64,000 nucleotides of DNA, taken from NCBI GenBank assembly GCA_023079485.1, contig CM041084.1, positions 15,342,609 to 15,406,608 of the forward strand, read 5' to 3'. Of this stretch, positions 12,597 to 24,878 are shown piece after piece. Both the position numbers and the translations under genes were made by a program. The stretch comes from Archilochus colubris (lineage: Eukaryota > Chordata > Aves > Apodiformes > Trochilidae). Position 1 is the first letter of the stretch. Each line of letters begins with the position of its first letter. The notes under the pieces are model-generated. The model worked only from the letters and a program-made list of their open reading frames with translations, was not told the origin of the DNA and ran no database searches.

Positions 12597-13445
12597 ACAT
12601 CAACCTGAAAAGACACATAAGGGCTGTGCCTGGGGACTTGCTCTATTCAGTATTTCCATTAATGACTTGTAAATCAGAATAAAGATTACAATTACAAATC
12701 TGTAGGGAGTGCTGTGAGCATTTCCAGGGATTACAATTAGAATAAAATCTTAATAAATTAGAGATGTAGTCTGAAATGAATGACTGAGATTCAATACAGG
12801 CAGGTGTAAAGCACCACACTGAAGAAGGATGCAATTCAAAAGTGCAAAATGGACCAGCATGGCAAAAGAGTCTCTGGGGTTAGGGGTGCAAAGACAGAAG
12901 ACATCAAGAGTGGTGAATGGCTTGGTACACACAGGCAAATATACCTGGAGAATCACGACATCGAGTACTGCATGTGAGGCTCATTACCCCTTTCAGCTCT
13001 GTGCCCAGTTTTGGGTCCTACTTCAAGCAAGATGCTGCTCCCTGTCACTTGTTTACAAGGATGATAGAAGTTTAGGAAGTGTGACCCCTGGAGAAGAGGG
13101 TACAAAAAGTGGTCTTGATTAGTTGAAAGAAAAGGGAGGAGGAACATGGGTGAGAGAATGAGAGATGCTAACAAGTTTTAATATGTCAGGCTACTAAAAG
13201 GCAGTGATCACCTTCTCCTCCTCCCTGTGGATGTAGAAAACTGAAGGGACTGGCTTAGCACACAGCAGGTTTGGGTTTGGTATAAGGAGGAACTGTCTAG
13301 CCATGATGATAGTGAACTGCTGTTTACCCTGTGAGGCTGTGAATCTGCATCAATAGAGCTTTTCAGGAACAAGCTAAATAAAGACTTGTCAAGAATGGTG
13401 CAAATGAAACAGACCCTGCCTCAACCAAGGGATTTGGGATAGAAA
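12597..13445 (+). mobile_element. Ancient, degraded CR1-type LINE (ORF2 3' part and 3' UTR)
   Basis: Pieces in the right order match CR1: GTGCCTGGGGACTTGCTCT then TATTTCCATTAATGACTTG (the reverse-transcriptase 'VPQGS..LFxIFINDL' region), then CTCTGTGCCCAGTTTTGGGTCC, then TTCAGGAACAAGCTAAATAAA, then CTGCCTCAACCAAGGG. The frame is broken many times and no intact ORF remains. This is an old subfamily, more like those shared with turtles and crocodilians than recent bird CR1s. It is antisense to JCAD, inside intron 1. Boundaries are approximate. Confidence 0.8.
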
Positions 13446-16400
13446 CCAAACGTTTTGACAGCCCCTGTCTCCTTCCCTCCAAAAAATATATTGCTTTCTT
13501 TGTGTTTTACATCAATTTCTAAGAAAATCAAAGCTCTTATGTGCAAGATCCTCAGTCTTAAGAACAGCCACCTCACCTGAATTAGAATGTGGCTTTGCCC
13601 CCGCTATGGCTGTCCAAAGCAGAAAAAACACTGAATCACACAGTTTCACCAATGACTTACCCTGCAACCCCCTGTCCTGACATACTGTGCATTGAAGGGA
13701 CTCAGTGAGGGAATACTGAGGGCAGGGAGGCCTGGCAAGAAGGCAATCATCCCTTTGTAGGAACAGAAACCTTACCTCTCCTCCAGGGATGGGAGAGACA
13801 GAGAGACAGAAACACATTACATACTGAAGGATCCTGAGCAGATGAGCTGAGTGGAGGCACTGGAACAGCGTCCTGACCAAAGGACTCTTATCAGATCAAG
13901 ACAAACTCCAGGCAAAGCTTCAAGAAAGTTCCTGTTAAAGCCAACACCATACTGAGGGCTGCAAAGCTGCTGGTGCTAAATGCACTAGCATTAGTAGTGC
14001 AGTAGTAGTAGCAGCAGTACCAATGCACTAGTAGTCATCTATGCTGACTAGATGGGAAGAAGACATGTTAAAGTCATTGCTGGAAGATAAGTCAACTTTA
14101 CGTTGGCTCTGCATGTCTTCTCAGACCAGTCACTCCCATTCATCTCAGAGAAATAAAAATAAATACGTGCATTTCTGTGTTTAACCCTTGTTACCTAAGG
14201 GCAGGGAAGTTCACAATTTTTCTCTAACAAAGAGATGCACTGACAGTGAAAATTACAGCTCACATCCTCTTTGCATTCTTTGAGCAAAATGTCCTCCACT
14301 GATGCACCATGCCAGAGAATAAATTAATGATATGATGTGTCTCCAAAAAAAATTAGGAAGTGGGGAGGAGGAGAGGAGTGAGATGTAAAGTTTATTAACT
14401 CTTGGAAGGTGGTTATTCCTGTCTTGTATCTCACCATTACAGATGCATCAGCAAACCCACTGTGGCATGAGAGAGAGCACAGAGCATCTCCTGCGGGAGA
14501 CCTTAGCGGGAGACCTTAGCTAGTGATGGCTTTTCTCCGTAGGCTGATAGCCAGGTTTGTTAGGATGTTTCAGGTCACATTTCAAAGTCTGCCTTTCCAG
14601 ATTTGCCATGAAAAAAATGGTAGAGAGCTAAACCCTTTAAAGTAATGTGGGTGTTTGAGTGCTGGGTTCACACAATGCTGAAATGTGTGCCTGACAGTGC
14701 ATAGATGGGAGTCTGGATCTGAAATAAGGTTGATTTTGAAATTTGCCACAGACCAATCCAGCTCTGAGGGAGCACTGATTCGCTGTGACTCAAAAGCAGC
14801 CAAAAAGAAGTAAAGGCATAAAAGGAAGAGAGGAAATGTCCAAGCATGCACAGATACCACTGTTCATATTAGCTGGTTTTCAAAATGTCAACAGCTTGCT
14901 TCCACTGATGACAGAGCAGCACATTACTCCACTGAAATCGGTCCAGATTTTTTTCAGAGAAGGAGCAATTGTTAAAAGAGCACTCACTGCTACTCTGTGC
15001 TCCAGATATAACCAGTCCTTAGACCAATTGGCAGCATATGGTGTATTTCCTCAAATGACAGCTTTTGTTTGTCACAAGAGAAGAACAAAATAGTACATTT
15101 ATTAAACAAAGCATAATTAATCAACTCTTTCCCTCCCAAAAAGAAACTGCAGAAGAGGATATTTTTTATGACTCAGATAAATGTTTCTGTGCTGTTTACA
15201 ACACTTTTGTATAGAGGAATCCATGCTGGTAGAACAAAGCACATGGAATCACACTTGCTGCCCACATCTTAAAATCAAGATGTTAAAGCTAACCATCCCA
15301 CCTAAAATACCTATGGGCAAAGTGCTAATCAGATACTCCTACAATAGGGCTACATGGATCATTATTATTGCTTGCATTTTGTTAATGGAAAAGCTCTCCA
15401 TCTGTACAAACCAAAAAGAGAAAAAAAAAAGTACCTGAATAATAACTGTATTAAACCTTTCAAAGTACAATTTTTTAATAAGGGATCTATCACATAGTTG
15501 AACTTCTTTGAGGTGACAGTGACATGACTTATAGAGCCAGGGCTCTGTGATCAAAAGGATTACACACATTAGCATCCTACTAATCACAGCAGGACAGGAC
15601 AGCCCATCAGGCCAGGACTCAAGGAGGAGAGATCCATAAACAAACACTTTCTCCCGCTCACAAATGGCCAGGAGCAGAGGCATGTCAAGGTTGGTGTGGT
15701 CTTCTCTTTCACAGAGATAAGGATTGTGTCTGCTGGAGTAAATAAATTCTCAGCATAGTCTTACACATCTGTTTGTTTACTCATTTTCAGGCATTACTAT
15801 CCTCTCCTGTGTTGTTATCCTTTTAACATTACCCTTGTATGTATAATCAAATGCCCTCTCTTCTGGATTGACCCTCTGCTTCTTCCTGTATTATAGATGC
15901 CTTTGATCTTTCTTTCTTGAATCAGTGTGTCCTGCCTTGTAGTCTCAGCAGGATTTCCCCCCGACCCCTTGCTCTACCAGAAAATAAATGCCAAAGTAGC
16001 ATTTGTATGCATTAGTGTAGAAAAAAATAAGACAGACACTTGAGAAGGCTGCACGCAAGCGCTGCTGTGCTGCTGAGGCACTGTGTGTGCTGGGCAGGGC
16101 TGCTGCTGCAAGGTAAACCTGGGCTGGGGAAAGCTGGCCCAGCTCCTGAGCACCAGTGAGACCCTGGATCAACAAGGTGGAAAGCCATCATCAGGATGGG
16201 GGAGGATGGACTATCCTACAATTTCAGGAATGGCTGCTAATTTTTCCCCCTTCATGACACACTTGGTGACTTGAAGGATACCCTTGGCACTTCTAGAAAG
16301 TAGGACTCAGCTTTTAACGTTTTCCTTTTTTTTTTTACTAGCTCAGATTTAAAAACCCCTTCCCTTGCCCTACCATTTGAGATGGTTCAAGATGGTTGAC

Positions 16401-18269
16401 AAATTCTATTAATATCCTGTAATACACCAGGGCAACAAAGAAGCTGCTGCTGCTTTTTATTCTGTCCAGGCACTTCCAATACCAGAAGAACGACACTTAT
16501 CTCTAGTTAAATGCAAAAAGATGCCATTGGTTCACATAGAAACCTTAACAATTGTATCAAGACTGCTGAAAGGCTGACCAACCCCTTCCCTCATCACTGG
16601 AACTGGTGAGTAAGCTTCCCCAGCAAGCCCAAGTCCACTGGCTCTTGAAACAAAGCATAATAAAAAGGATGCAGAAGGTGAGATAACCCTTTCCAGTCAT
16701 GAAGTGGAAAACAACATCTGTTAAAAAACAAATAAACCGGTGTAATGGCTTCAGCAAGAGACCCAGAGGATTTCAGAGATGCAGATCATGGCTTGGTCAA
16801 CACATTGTGAACAGCAAATTACAGGAGAACAATCGTTTCATACCAAGCTCTCCCACCCCTGAACTCCCTCAAGGTTAATTAGGATGGCCTCCAGCCAAAT
16901 TAATTAGAAGAGAAGATTTGGGCAGGACTTTGCTTTGCACTCGTAACTAGTTCCAAGGTGACTGAGAAGTTCAGAATGCCTCACCTTCCAAAAAAAAGCC
17001 TGCTTGGCAAAAACCAAACTCACATGGACCATGTCATGCCTCTGGAAATCAGGAGAAACACTTAAAAGCAATCTTTCCCTAACTAACGCCTAGGGTAGCA
17101 GAATTTTCTGCATCCTTCCCACAGAACAATATGCCCTTGTTTATTTTTTGTGTGCTTTTTAGGTCATAAGAGTCCAGTGAAATTACGCATCTAAAGAACA
17201 ATATAGTACTGTAATATGCCACTTAATACACACAGCCCAGCAGACTCCAAAAGATCCATCTTTTACAAGAACTGGCACATGCACGTTGCAGTATGGAGTA
17301 GTCCTTAACATCATCCTAGGAAAGGAGGATGCAGAAGTGGGCCAGACTTTGAAACAACAGATTAAGCTGGTAGTTTAGTTGATATTACAAGATGCCCTGT
17401 TGGCACTCCTTAGGAGAGCATCCTGCCTTGAGGAGGATGGCCCTGCTCAGCTTATCTGCCCTGAGGCAGCAACCCTCCTCAGGACTCCTACTGCCCTCAG
17501 CATCCTTGGCAAAGGCAATAGCTGGCAGGACCACACTTTTTTTCCTCCAAGTGGTTCCAAGGTGAGGGGTAGAACTGCAAGAGGGTAGTAAGGTAGGGCT
17601 AGAGTGCTGTCACAAATAGAGGTTGTCACAGTGGCTGTATCTCTGAACTGCAGAGCCCTTCTGATATCAGTCCTTAATCTGATATTCTTTAGTTTGAAGC
17701 TGGAAGGTTGCTATTTTCCATGTGTCTGTGACCCACAAACAGCAACAGCATTTCTGGGCAGAATCAGAACTTTTAAAGTAACAAAGAAGTGAAGCTGAAT
17801 ACTTTTCGGCAGGACACAATTCTCATTGTCATTAGCCAAGATTTAATGTCCTAACTATGCGGATCAGAGTGACTACTCAGAACAGTTACATCGTATTTTC
17901 ACTTAAAGACATGGTCTGGAGTAGCTTAACATGTAGGTTCCAAGCCACAAAAAAAGCCATTATTCTCAACTCTTGACAAAAAGGAAGAAAAAAAAAAATG
18001 ACAAAAAAACCCGTTAATAGATGCAAGAGTCCTTTGGAACTGATCCAAGAATGGACTAAGGCCATGATTTGTAACTCTGAGGCAATTATGAAATGACAGA
18101 GCAGCGCCGATCTCCTTCTGACATAACAGCTTTTTTTTGTCTCTGCAACAGCACACGGTTTAAAACACCCACCAAAAAAGAAGTAACCCCCAAGATCTAT
18201 GTGACTGCTGTGTAAACATCGGAATAAACACCAAGAGGGTAGGCAGCTGATGTTTCAGACCCTGATGCC
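13446..18269 (-). other. JCAD intron 1, right part; no exon recognised
   Basis: Between the ancient CR1 and the CpG island. Only short A or T runs, a small TAG-rich patch (13989-14035) and a 13-bp tandem duplication (about 14490-14515) stand out. The longest frame (minus, 13512-13880, 122 codons) resembles nothing known. Confidence 0.65.
14490..14517. repeat. Short tandem duplication, 13-bp unit
   Basis: GCGGGAGACCTTA occurs twice head to tail, followed by GC. A small local duplication in intron 1. Confidence 0.75.
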
Positions 18270-18655
18270 ACATCCTGGCCGGTGACAACGGGCACGAGCG
18301 GCAGCCGGTGCCCATGTCCCAGGCGCAGGGGACCGCAGTGACAGGCGCTAAAATAAGGTGAGAGGCTCCAGCGACGGGCACACATCGTCTTCCCCGAGAC
18401 TCCTGCTCAAAGCGAGCTGCCCGGGGAGCCTGGGTGAGGCTGGGGATGTGGGCAGAAAGCCCCTCGAGAGACGGGGGACACAGAGGAACCAGCAGGTGCA
18501 AAACGGCCGGAGCAGAGATAGAGAGGCGAGGGATGTGCCCCCCGCTCATCGCTGCCCTCCATGGGACACCTCCGAGCACCCCACCCGCCCCGACTCGTCC
18601 TCCCTCCGGCTCCTCCAGCTGCCTAAAACCCCCTCCACGACCAGCCGGGACTCAC

Positions 18656-18800
18656 CTCTCCGGGTGCCTTCCGCAAGACCCCTCGGGTGGCGGCTGGGGC
18701 CGCCGCGCTCAGCTGCCGCGGCAGCCGGGAGGCGCCGAGCCCGGGGGCGGAGGGAGGCGGGACGGGACGAGGGGAGGGGGCGGTTCCGCCCCTCCTCTCC
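18656..18800 (-). other. JCAD: Probable non-coding exon 1 of JCAD
   Basis: Within the CpG island the minus strand carries GAGAG followed by GTGAGT, a perfect 5' splice consensus, which places the 3' end of an exon at 18656. No ATG is present on the minus strand from here to about 18900, as expected for a wholly untranslated first exon. Human JCAD also begins with a non-coding exon. The upper edge (transcription start) is a guess within the GC-rich core; no TATA box is evident. Splicing to 6291 would remove an intron of 12,364 nt. No other gene fragment nearby competes for this promoter. Confidence 0.68.
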
Positions 18801-18835
18801 CCTCTCCCTGTCCCGCCTCCCCCCGCCCCTCCCGT
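18743..18835. promoter_or_regulatory. Inverted G-rich/C-rich block with G-quadruplex potential on both strands
   Basis: The plus strand is G-run rich at 18743-18783 and switches to C-run rich at 18786-18833. Perfect 12-bp inverted arms GGGAGGCGGGAC (18752-18763) and GTCCCGCCTCCC (18810-18821) flank a near-palindrome GGGGCGG-TT-CCGCCCC (18777-18792). Each half has four or more runs of three or more G on one strand, fitting the usual quadruplex pattern. It lies where the JCAD transcription start is expected. Confidence 0.7.
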
Positions 18836-18929
18836 GGGCGACTTCTTGTCCTCTCCGGAGCAGATTTATCGTGGTTTTCCCGAGGACCGACCGTCCTTTA
18901 ATCCGTCCCTGTAAACACGCTGGCTTGTG

Positions 18930-19324
18930 CTGTGGGGCTGTTCAGTCTGGAGAGAAGGCGGCTCCGGCGAGATCTTCCAGCTGCCTTTCAGTACCTGAAG
19001 GGGCTACAGGAAAGCTGAGGGGGCGGTGGAGGTCTTTTTGCAAGGGTGTGGGGTGATAGGACGTGAGGGAGAGGTTTTAGACTGAAAGGGGGTAGATTTA
19101 GATTGGACCCTTGGAGGAAATTCTTTACTGTGAGGTGGTGAGACACTGACCCAGGCTGCCTAAAGAAGTTGTGGATGCCCCCTCCCTGGGAGTGTTCAAG
19201 GTCAGGTTAGATGGGGTTTTGGGCAACCTGGTATAGTGGGAGGTGTCTCTGCCCAAGGCAGGGGCATGGGAACTTGATGATCTTTGAAGCCCCTTCCAAC
19301 CCAAACCATTCTGTGATTTTATGA
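18930..19324 (+). mobile_element. 5'-truncated CR1 LINE (3' end), abutting the JCAD promoter
   Basis: The sequence follows bird CR1 from the late ORF2 region (TGTTCAGTCTGGAGAGAAGG) through GTAGATTTAGATTGGACC and TTCTTTACTGTGAGGTGG to the tail CCCTTCCAACCCAAACCATT and CTGTGATTTTATGA. It is relatively well preserved, so a fairly young copy. The 5' truncation point lies about 130-180 bp upstream of the likely JCAD start region, and the element is antisense to JCAD. Long frames in this area on the plus strand come from the island and the CR1, not a gene. Confidence 0.93.
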
Positions 19325-20029
19325 CTGGGGAGCTGATGTACTGCACTGGCAATGAAACATTGGTGAAGCACTTTCAAGCTAATAAAAGACAAGCCCTGAA
19401 AAGTCTTGTTAGCTTCAAGCACCTAAGCCCACCCATCACAGGCCTGTTCTCATGGCACTTAATTGAAAAGGACAGGTTGGTGACCTGTCCAGCTGCAGTG
19501 CATACTTACAGAGGGGTAACCCTGAAATGCCTGAGCCAGGAGCCCACCTGGCAGCAGCACCTCTTTCAGAACACAACTTTTCTCTGAGAAGTTGAACACT
19601 TGGTACCTCCTGCCCACTCTTTCTGCAGCTGAGCTCTGCCCACAGCTCAGCTGAGAAGAGAGACATCAGCTTTCTCAGCACAATGAAAATATTCAGAAGG
19701 GAAGACTGGGGTACATCAGGGAGGGAGGGGGACCAGAGGACTCCCTTTCAAAGCTTGCTGTGCTTGCTGGCGACTGGCCGTGCACCCAAAGGGGTTGTCT
19801 TTGCCATGGTTTTTACTGTGACATCCACAAGCATTTTTGTAGCATTTCTGGTTGCCTGTTTCCTGACCTCTCTCTTCCCTTTCCCGTCATTTGTTCAGTC
19901 TCTAAAAACAGGTGAAAATCTGTTTTGGTCTAACAATACTCTCAAAAATAATGTGTTTGTGAATCATTTACTTCAGCAATTGCTTGGGCCCATCAACTGC
20001 TCGCCATGTCTTAATTGACTTTTACCGTA

Positions 20030-20190
20030 GGCTATCAAAGTGCTTTACACATGTTCATAAATTAAGTCCTATTTAATATGTGCTCTAGTTAATAGCAGGA
20101 AAACAAGGGCAGTGAAGTTACATGATGAGTCCAAGGTCACAGAAGAAGTCTGCAGGATAGCCCAGAACTGGGTACAGGTTTCCTGGTGCC
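20030..20190 (-). mobile_element. MIR-like ancient SINE fragment
   Basis: On the plus strand the order CAAAGTGCTTTACACATGTT, then GAGTCCAAGGTCACAGAAG, then CAGAACTGGGTACAGGTTTC matches the reverse complement of MIR: 'agcgctttacat', 'cccaaggtcacacag', then the 'gattcgaacccag' remnant. Highly diverged, edges approximate. Confidence 0.7.
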
Positions 20191-23100
20191 CTGGTTTCAT
20201 AAGGTGTTGGGAGTAATTGTCATTGACCTGTTTTCCTAACATCTTCTTTTGTCTTCCAGAAGTGAGGCTCTGAGCCTGCAGCCACTGACACATGAAACAT
20301 TCAGCAAAGGTAATGCTATTGGTGGCAGGGGGACCTCCAGCAGGACCCCAGACATGCACCTTACACCCCATCCCTGCAGGATACTTGCAGAGTTCTCCAT
20401 GGCCTTGCTGGTTGGGAAACCCCACTATTTTGCTATAGTAAAGCCTTGTAGCTGACAGAGTTAGTAAGTAGAAAGTTTAGGTTTTGTCACAGAACAGCTT
20501 CTTCGGGTATGATGATAGCATGGGTTTCCATCAAGGAATCTATGCTGGCACAGGTTACCGTTTACTATTTAAATATGTTGACTCTGGCAGGCAAATTGGG
20601 AATTGTGGTTTTTTTAAATACCTGCCTCTACTGTCTTGTATGAAAAAAAATATAGGATGATTTTCTCATCTGCATGGCAGCAGGTCTGAGCTGTTTGCTC
20701 TGCTTGGTTGTAGGAGACAGTCCTGTTTTTGTCCCTGCTTCCCAAGCCAAAAAACTCTTGCTCCTTGTTCATTAATTACAATGCACTGAACAGAGCAGGT
20801 ACTTGCTGCTAGAGCTCTTGGCTCTCCATTGGGAAAGCTGCAGCTGCACTGGCTTTAGGGGACGGGAAGAGGGGGGCTCAGGTTGGAGCTGCCACTCCCA
20901 GCAAAGAAATCTGAATCATTTACTAAACAGTGTCAAGGTGGAGGAAAGGGATGTCTTTTGTCTTCAGCAGGTTAACAGCCTGCAGGAAGTACAATAAAGC
21001 ACAGGGGACAGAAGACCTCAGCACTGCATCTCTGCACTTGGGGATATTTTTTGCTACAGGTCTTCTGAGAACACTTGATGTGCTGCAAAGGGAGGAACAG
21101 CCCTTGGAAGGAGACATTTCTGCAGACTTGTTTGGAGTCACTGAGGATTTCCCCTGAGTGAAGTGAAAGGGCCCTGAGTTGAGAACAGCTTTCCTCATAA
21201 AAAGTTGTGCTTCTAGCTCTGCTGTTACAGAGAAAAGCCTTGAAAACCTGAGCTGAACACATCTTCATGGTCAGACACCAGAAAGCAAATTGCATGATTT
21301 TTGAGGCAATCTGAAGAATTTCTCAGTCTGGATTTAAAATTAATGACCAATGATGCCAGGCAGCCCCACGTCATGTCTGAGTGAGATTGCCCAGAGGGCT
21401 GGTGTAATGCATGAAGCCATCAGTCTGTGGTTTGAGAAGTCTGAGCACTGTGCTCCTCACCTGCAGCACACCTATCAAGGACTCCCTTTGGTCCTGCTGC
21501 ATCTTGCCCTCTGCTTGTTAAAGAGGAAACTCTTCAGGCAGATGTTTCTTCTGGTTTTGTTTTAGCTCTGTGCCCAGATTAATAGGGCTGTGGCCTCAGG
21601 TGACTCCTGCAATACAGACCATGAATGCCAGGAGCAAGACAAAGATGAAGCAAAGCAGAGGAGGCAAGAAAGCAATGCTGCTTTTGGGTAGGCAGACTAA
21701 ATGTGTATGACTGATGGAGCACTGCTCTTCTGCAAAGCCCATAGTCTTATTGCCACCTGTGGAGACATCCCTCTCGTGTGTCTTTCTGGGGAAGGAGACC
21801 ATAGTCTGAGATTCTTCAGCTTAGTGTTTCAACCTTGAAAAGACTGGAAGCACTTAATGCAGCTGTGAGTGAAGTGTACAAATGGTATTTGTGGAAAAGA
21901 GCACAAAAGCCTCTGCCCTGCCACTGAAAACTCCTGAGATGTGTGAAAATCAGTGTGATGGGGCAGGGTGACATGATAGGGCAACAGAGGAGAGAGTTAT
22001 TGTTATTGTACCTCTGCTTCACGTGGCTTGCAGGGAGCAAGGACAAGGGCAAAGAAACCACAAATCAAAAGTCAGTGATGGCTGTGTGTAGCAGAGGCAG
22101 GTATCTGGACAGGACCATGGACGGGTTGCATGAAGCCAGCAAGTAGTAAAACTGCCCCCGTGTCACAGCAGTCTGGTTCAGATCAGTGTCCCATGGAAGG
22201 TGGTCGAGCAGGTTCATGTGCCTGGTCAAGCAGGGAATGTTGAGGCTCAACTCCTCAGGAGATGAAGAACAGCGCCTGAAGTCTGGGAGAGTGGCTATTA
22301 TGGGCAGAAATCATGGAAAAAAGAAACACAAACAGGAGAGAGACAGGCCAGATGGGGGAAATACAGATGAATTAATGCACTGGGGAGGGAAAAGGAAAAG
22401 CACACAGGCATGCTGCACACCAGCCAGCTCCTCAGCAGCAGCACTGCTGCATGCCATTGCTGTGTGATGAGTGAATGGGAAGTCCTGCTCTGCTCCGTGC
22501 AAGTTATTGCTGGTTTACACCTTTATAATCCTCTCTGGCCTTAAAACCTCCCTGATCAGGAGTCTTCTGTTTAAGTTTTATGTCCCATCATCAGCATTGC
22601 TGCTTGGGACCACAGCTTTCCTGCTGTTCCTACCAAACTTGTTGCAGGGTTGGAACTTCATTTCTGGGGGTGACCCTGCATTAGTGTTTTTTACATTGAA
22701 ATCAAGCAGATTTCTTTGTAACTTGGCATGGTTCAAAGGTGCATTAATTACTCCCTGAAAGACTGTAACAGGTTTTGTCTTAGCTCCTGTTGCTGGGATT
22801 ATATTTAGGAACATATGCTGAAATCACCACATACCTGAAGTTTACCATAACTAACCAGCCACAGATGTGCTATTAAATCTGTGCTTATTTACTCCTCTTG
22901 TCTGTCCTATATGGCATGTTGCAGCCATGATATATTAAACTTTTCTAGAACAGATGCTAGTCATAAACCAAAAAGCTATTAGCCTTTTGCAAGAAAACAC
23001 ATCACGTTACCCATCCCGCTGGTAATCACCTGTTTATAGAACTAGCACCTCTTTTTACTTTGAAGTAGAGGAGCTTCAGATGTTTTATAGCTCCATCAAG

Positions 23101-24829
23101 GGAAACACTAAGAATTGCCATGGAGAGGGGACTTCTTCATTTGCCATTATTTTTGGTGCTTCTTTAGCTGTATCTTGACCTGGTGTTTGGGGATGAAGTT
23201 CTTGAACTACTTCATCACATCCCAAAGAAGCAGAAGGGATGGGTACAGGCCTGTATTGACAAGAGGGAAGTAGCTCAGGATGCTGGGTGGTGACCATTCT
23301 GTGAGAATGACTTAATGCACAGCACTTGTGTATGTGCAAGGTGATGGGCCACAGGCTGCTGAGGAGGAGTAATAGTCAGTGCACTAATGGAGAATACTTT
23401 CCTTCAATATAAGGACTCAGATGTCATCTCTGCTAGATGTGCATCAGAGTCCTAAACTATGACAACATGAAAGTGTGATGGAGGGAGAAAAAAATGAGGG
23501 AAAATAGTTTAAAAATAAAAGAATAGTTAACATAGAGGAAGTATGAATGTATACTGTGTGTGAAGACACCTGAACATTGCAAAGACTACTGAAAAGTTTG
23601 AGGTGTGGCACACAAATTACCATTCAGAATTTTCCTGTTTTACATTTGGGAAAATTAGGTAGCACTCCCAAAACTTTTGAAGTTTGCTTTGCACTTTTTG
23701 AAGTGTTAAGTATTGTTAAAATAATCCTTTCAGCTTTTCATTCGAGGACTTGGCTCTGGGTACTCAGCAAATATTAATGAGTTTCTCACCATAACACCCA
23801 GGAGAGATGGGAAGTTATCCCAGTAATTACCCCTGTCTCCCAGCCCAGGTACAGAAAAGTTAGGTCTCATTTTGCAGGAGAATTTCCTGACCAAAATATT
23901 TGTATAGTCCTTTAGCCAACAAGCTCTTGAGAAGGATTAGGAGCTGCATCTGGTCTCCCAGCAAAGTACTGGGACTAGGGATGGAGAGGGCCATCCCCAA
24001 AAGCAGGTGAAGTTGAAAGGAGAATAGTTGCATAGCAGCAAAACATATTTGTGCTGGATCTGTCCTATTTTTCCTAGTTTAAAAAATTTGGTTGTTTACT
24101 ACTCTAGAGAACTCTAATCCCTGCCTTCAATTTACAAAGTAATTGAGATTTGATCCTTTGCATACAATGGTATATAAACAGTGCAATGCAGATCTTATTG
24201 CAGCCCCATCCATCTCCTTGATGGTACATATGGACTTCAAGCTGTGATGGCCATATTGTCATTTCTGCTAGTGACATGAGCTTCTCTTGCTAAGGAATGA
24301 AGCCTTGCAGATGCTGGGAGATGATGTTGTGGGTGAGATGTGTGCAGACAGAGAGGGGGCTTTTTCCAAGCACAGACAAGGTTTTAACTTGATTTCTCTA
24401 ATAAAAAAATAAAGGGCAAGAGATATGGATCTCATTAACATCATTGTGCAGTCTAGTGTTGGTGGAAGGAACACTTCAAGTAAGATAAAAGCAAAGCAGA
24501 CCTTGGTTGGGTCTCCTGTGTTAACACAAGATATTAGTGACCTCCAGAGAATGCTCACTTCACCATTACTTGTGAGTGCTCAGCATCTCCCAGCCAACAC
24601 TCAGCAGCCCATCTGGTCATGCCTAATACTGATTGTAGGTGTAGCCAAGCAGTGGGATCCACCCAGTTGCTCAGCACCATCCAACTGTGACTCCAGATTT
24701 ACTGTGGTGAGAGCAGATGCTGACTTGTTGGAATCAGAAGGCAGGATGAGAGCAAACTCAGGTTGCCCACAGGCATTAGCTAAAAACTCATTGCCTTTTT
24801 CATGAAACTAACTGCAAAACCACTCCTAA

Positions 24830-24878
24830 AAAAAAAAAAAAAAAAAAACAACAACAAAAAAAACAAACAAAAAAACCC
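24830..24878. repeat. A-rich simple repeat
   Basis: More than 20 consecutive A followed by CAACAACAAAA-type and CAAACAAA-type units. No processed gene copy is visible just upstream, so it is treated as low complexity. Confidence 0.85.

Larger units (their letters stand above)
18270..18960 (-). promoter_or_regulatory. CpG-island promoter, probably of JCAD
   Basis: CpG is rare elsewhere in the window but dense here, highest at about 18590-18850. The core has many GC-box (Sp1/KLF-type) sequences on both strands, such as GGGGGCGGAGGGAGGCGGG at 18744-18761 and CCCGCCTCCCCCCGCCCC further right. There is no clear TATA box, so this looks like a dispersed-start island promoter. The strong minus-strand donor at 18656 gives the direction and ties it to the JCAD exon at 6 kb. 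A CR1 insertion abuts the upstream edge near 18930. Confidence 0.8.

Noticed and set aside
18358..19056. Long plus-strand frames (up to 232 codons) over the CpG island
   Set aside because: Stops are rare in GC-rich DNA; the frame crosses the promoter and runs into a CR1 element, is Arg/Pro/Gly-rich and resembles no protein.
24425..24878. Frame followed by a poly-A run, as a possible processed pseudogene
   Set aside because: The A tract turns into CAA/CAAA simple repeat, the upstream frame matches no gene I know, and no target duplication is visible.
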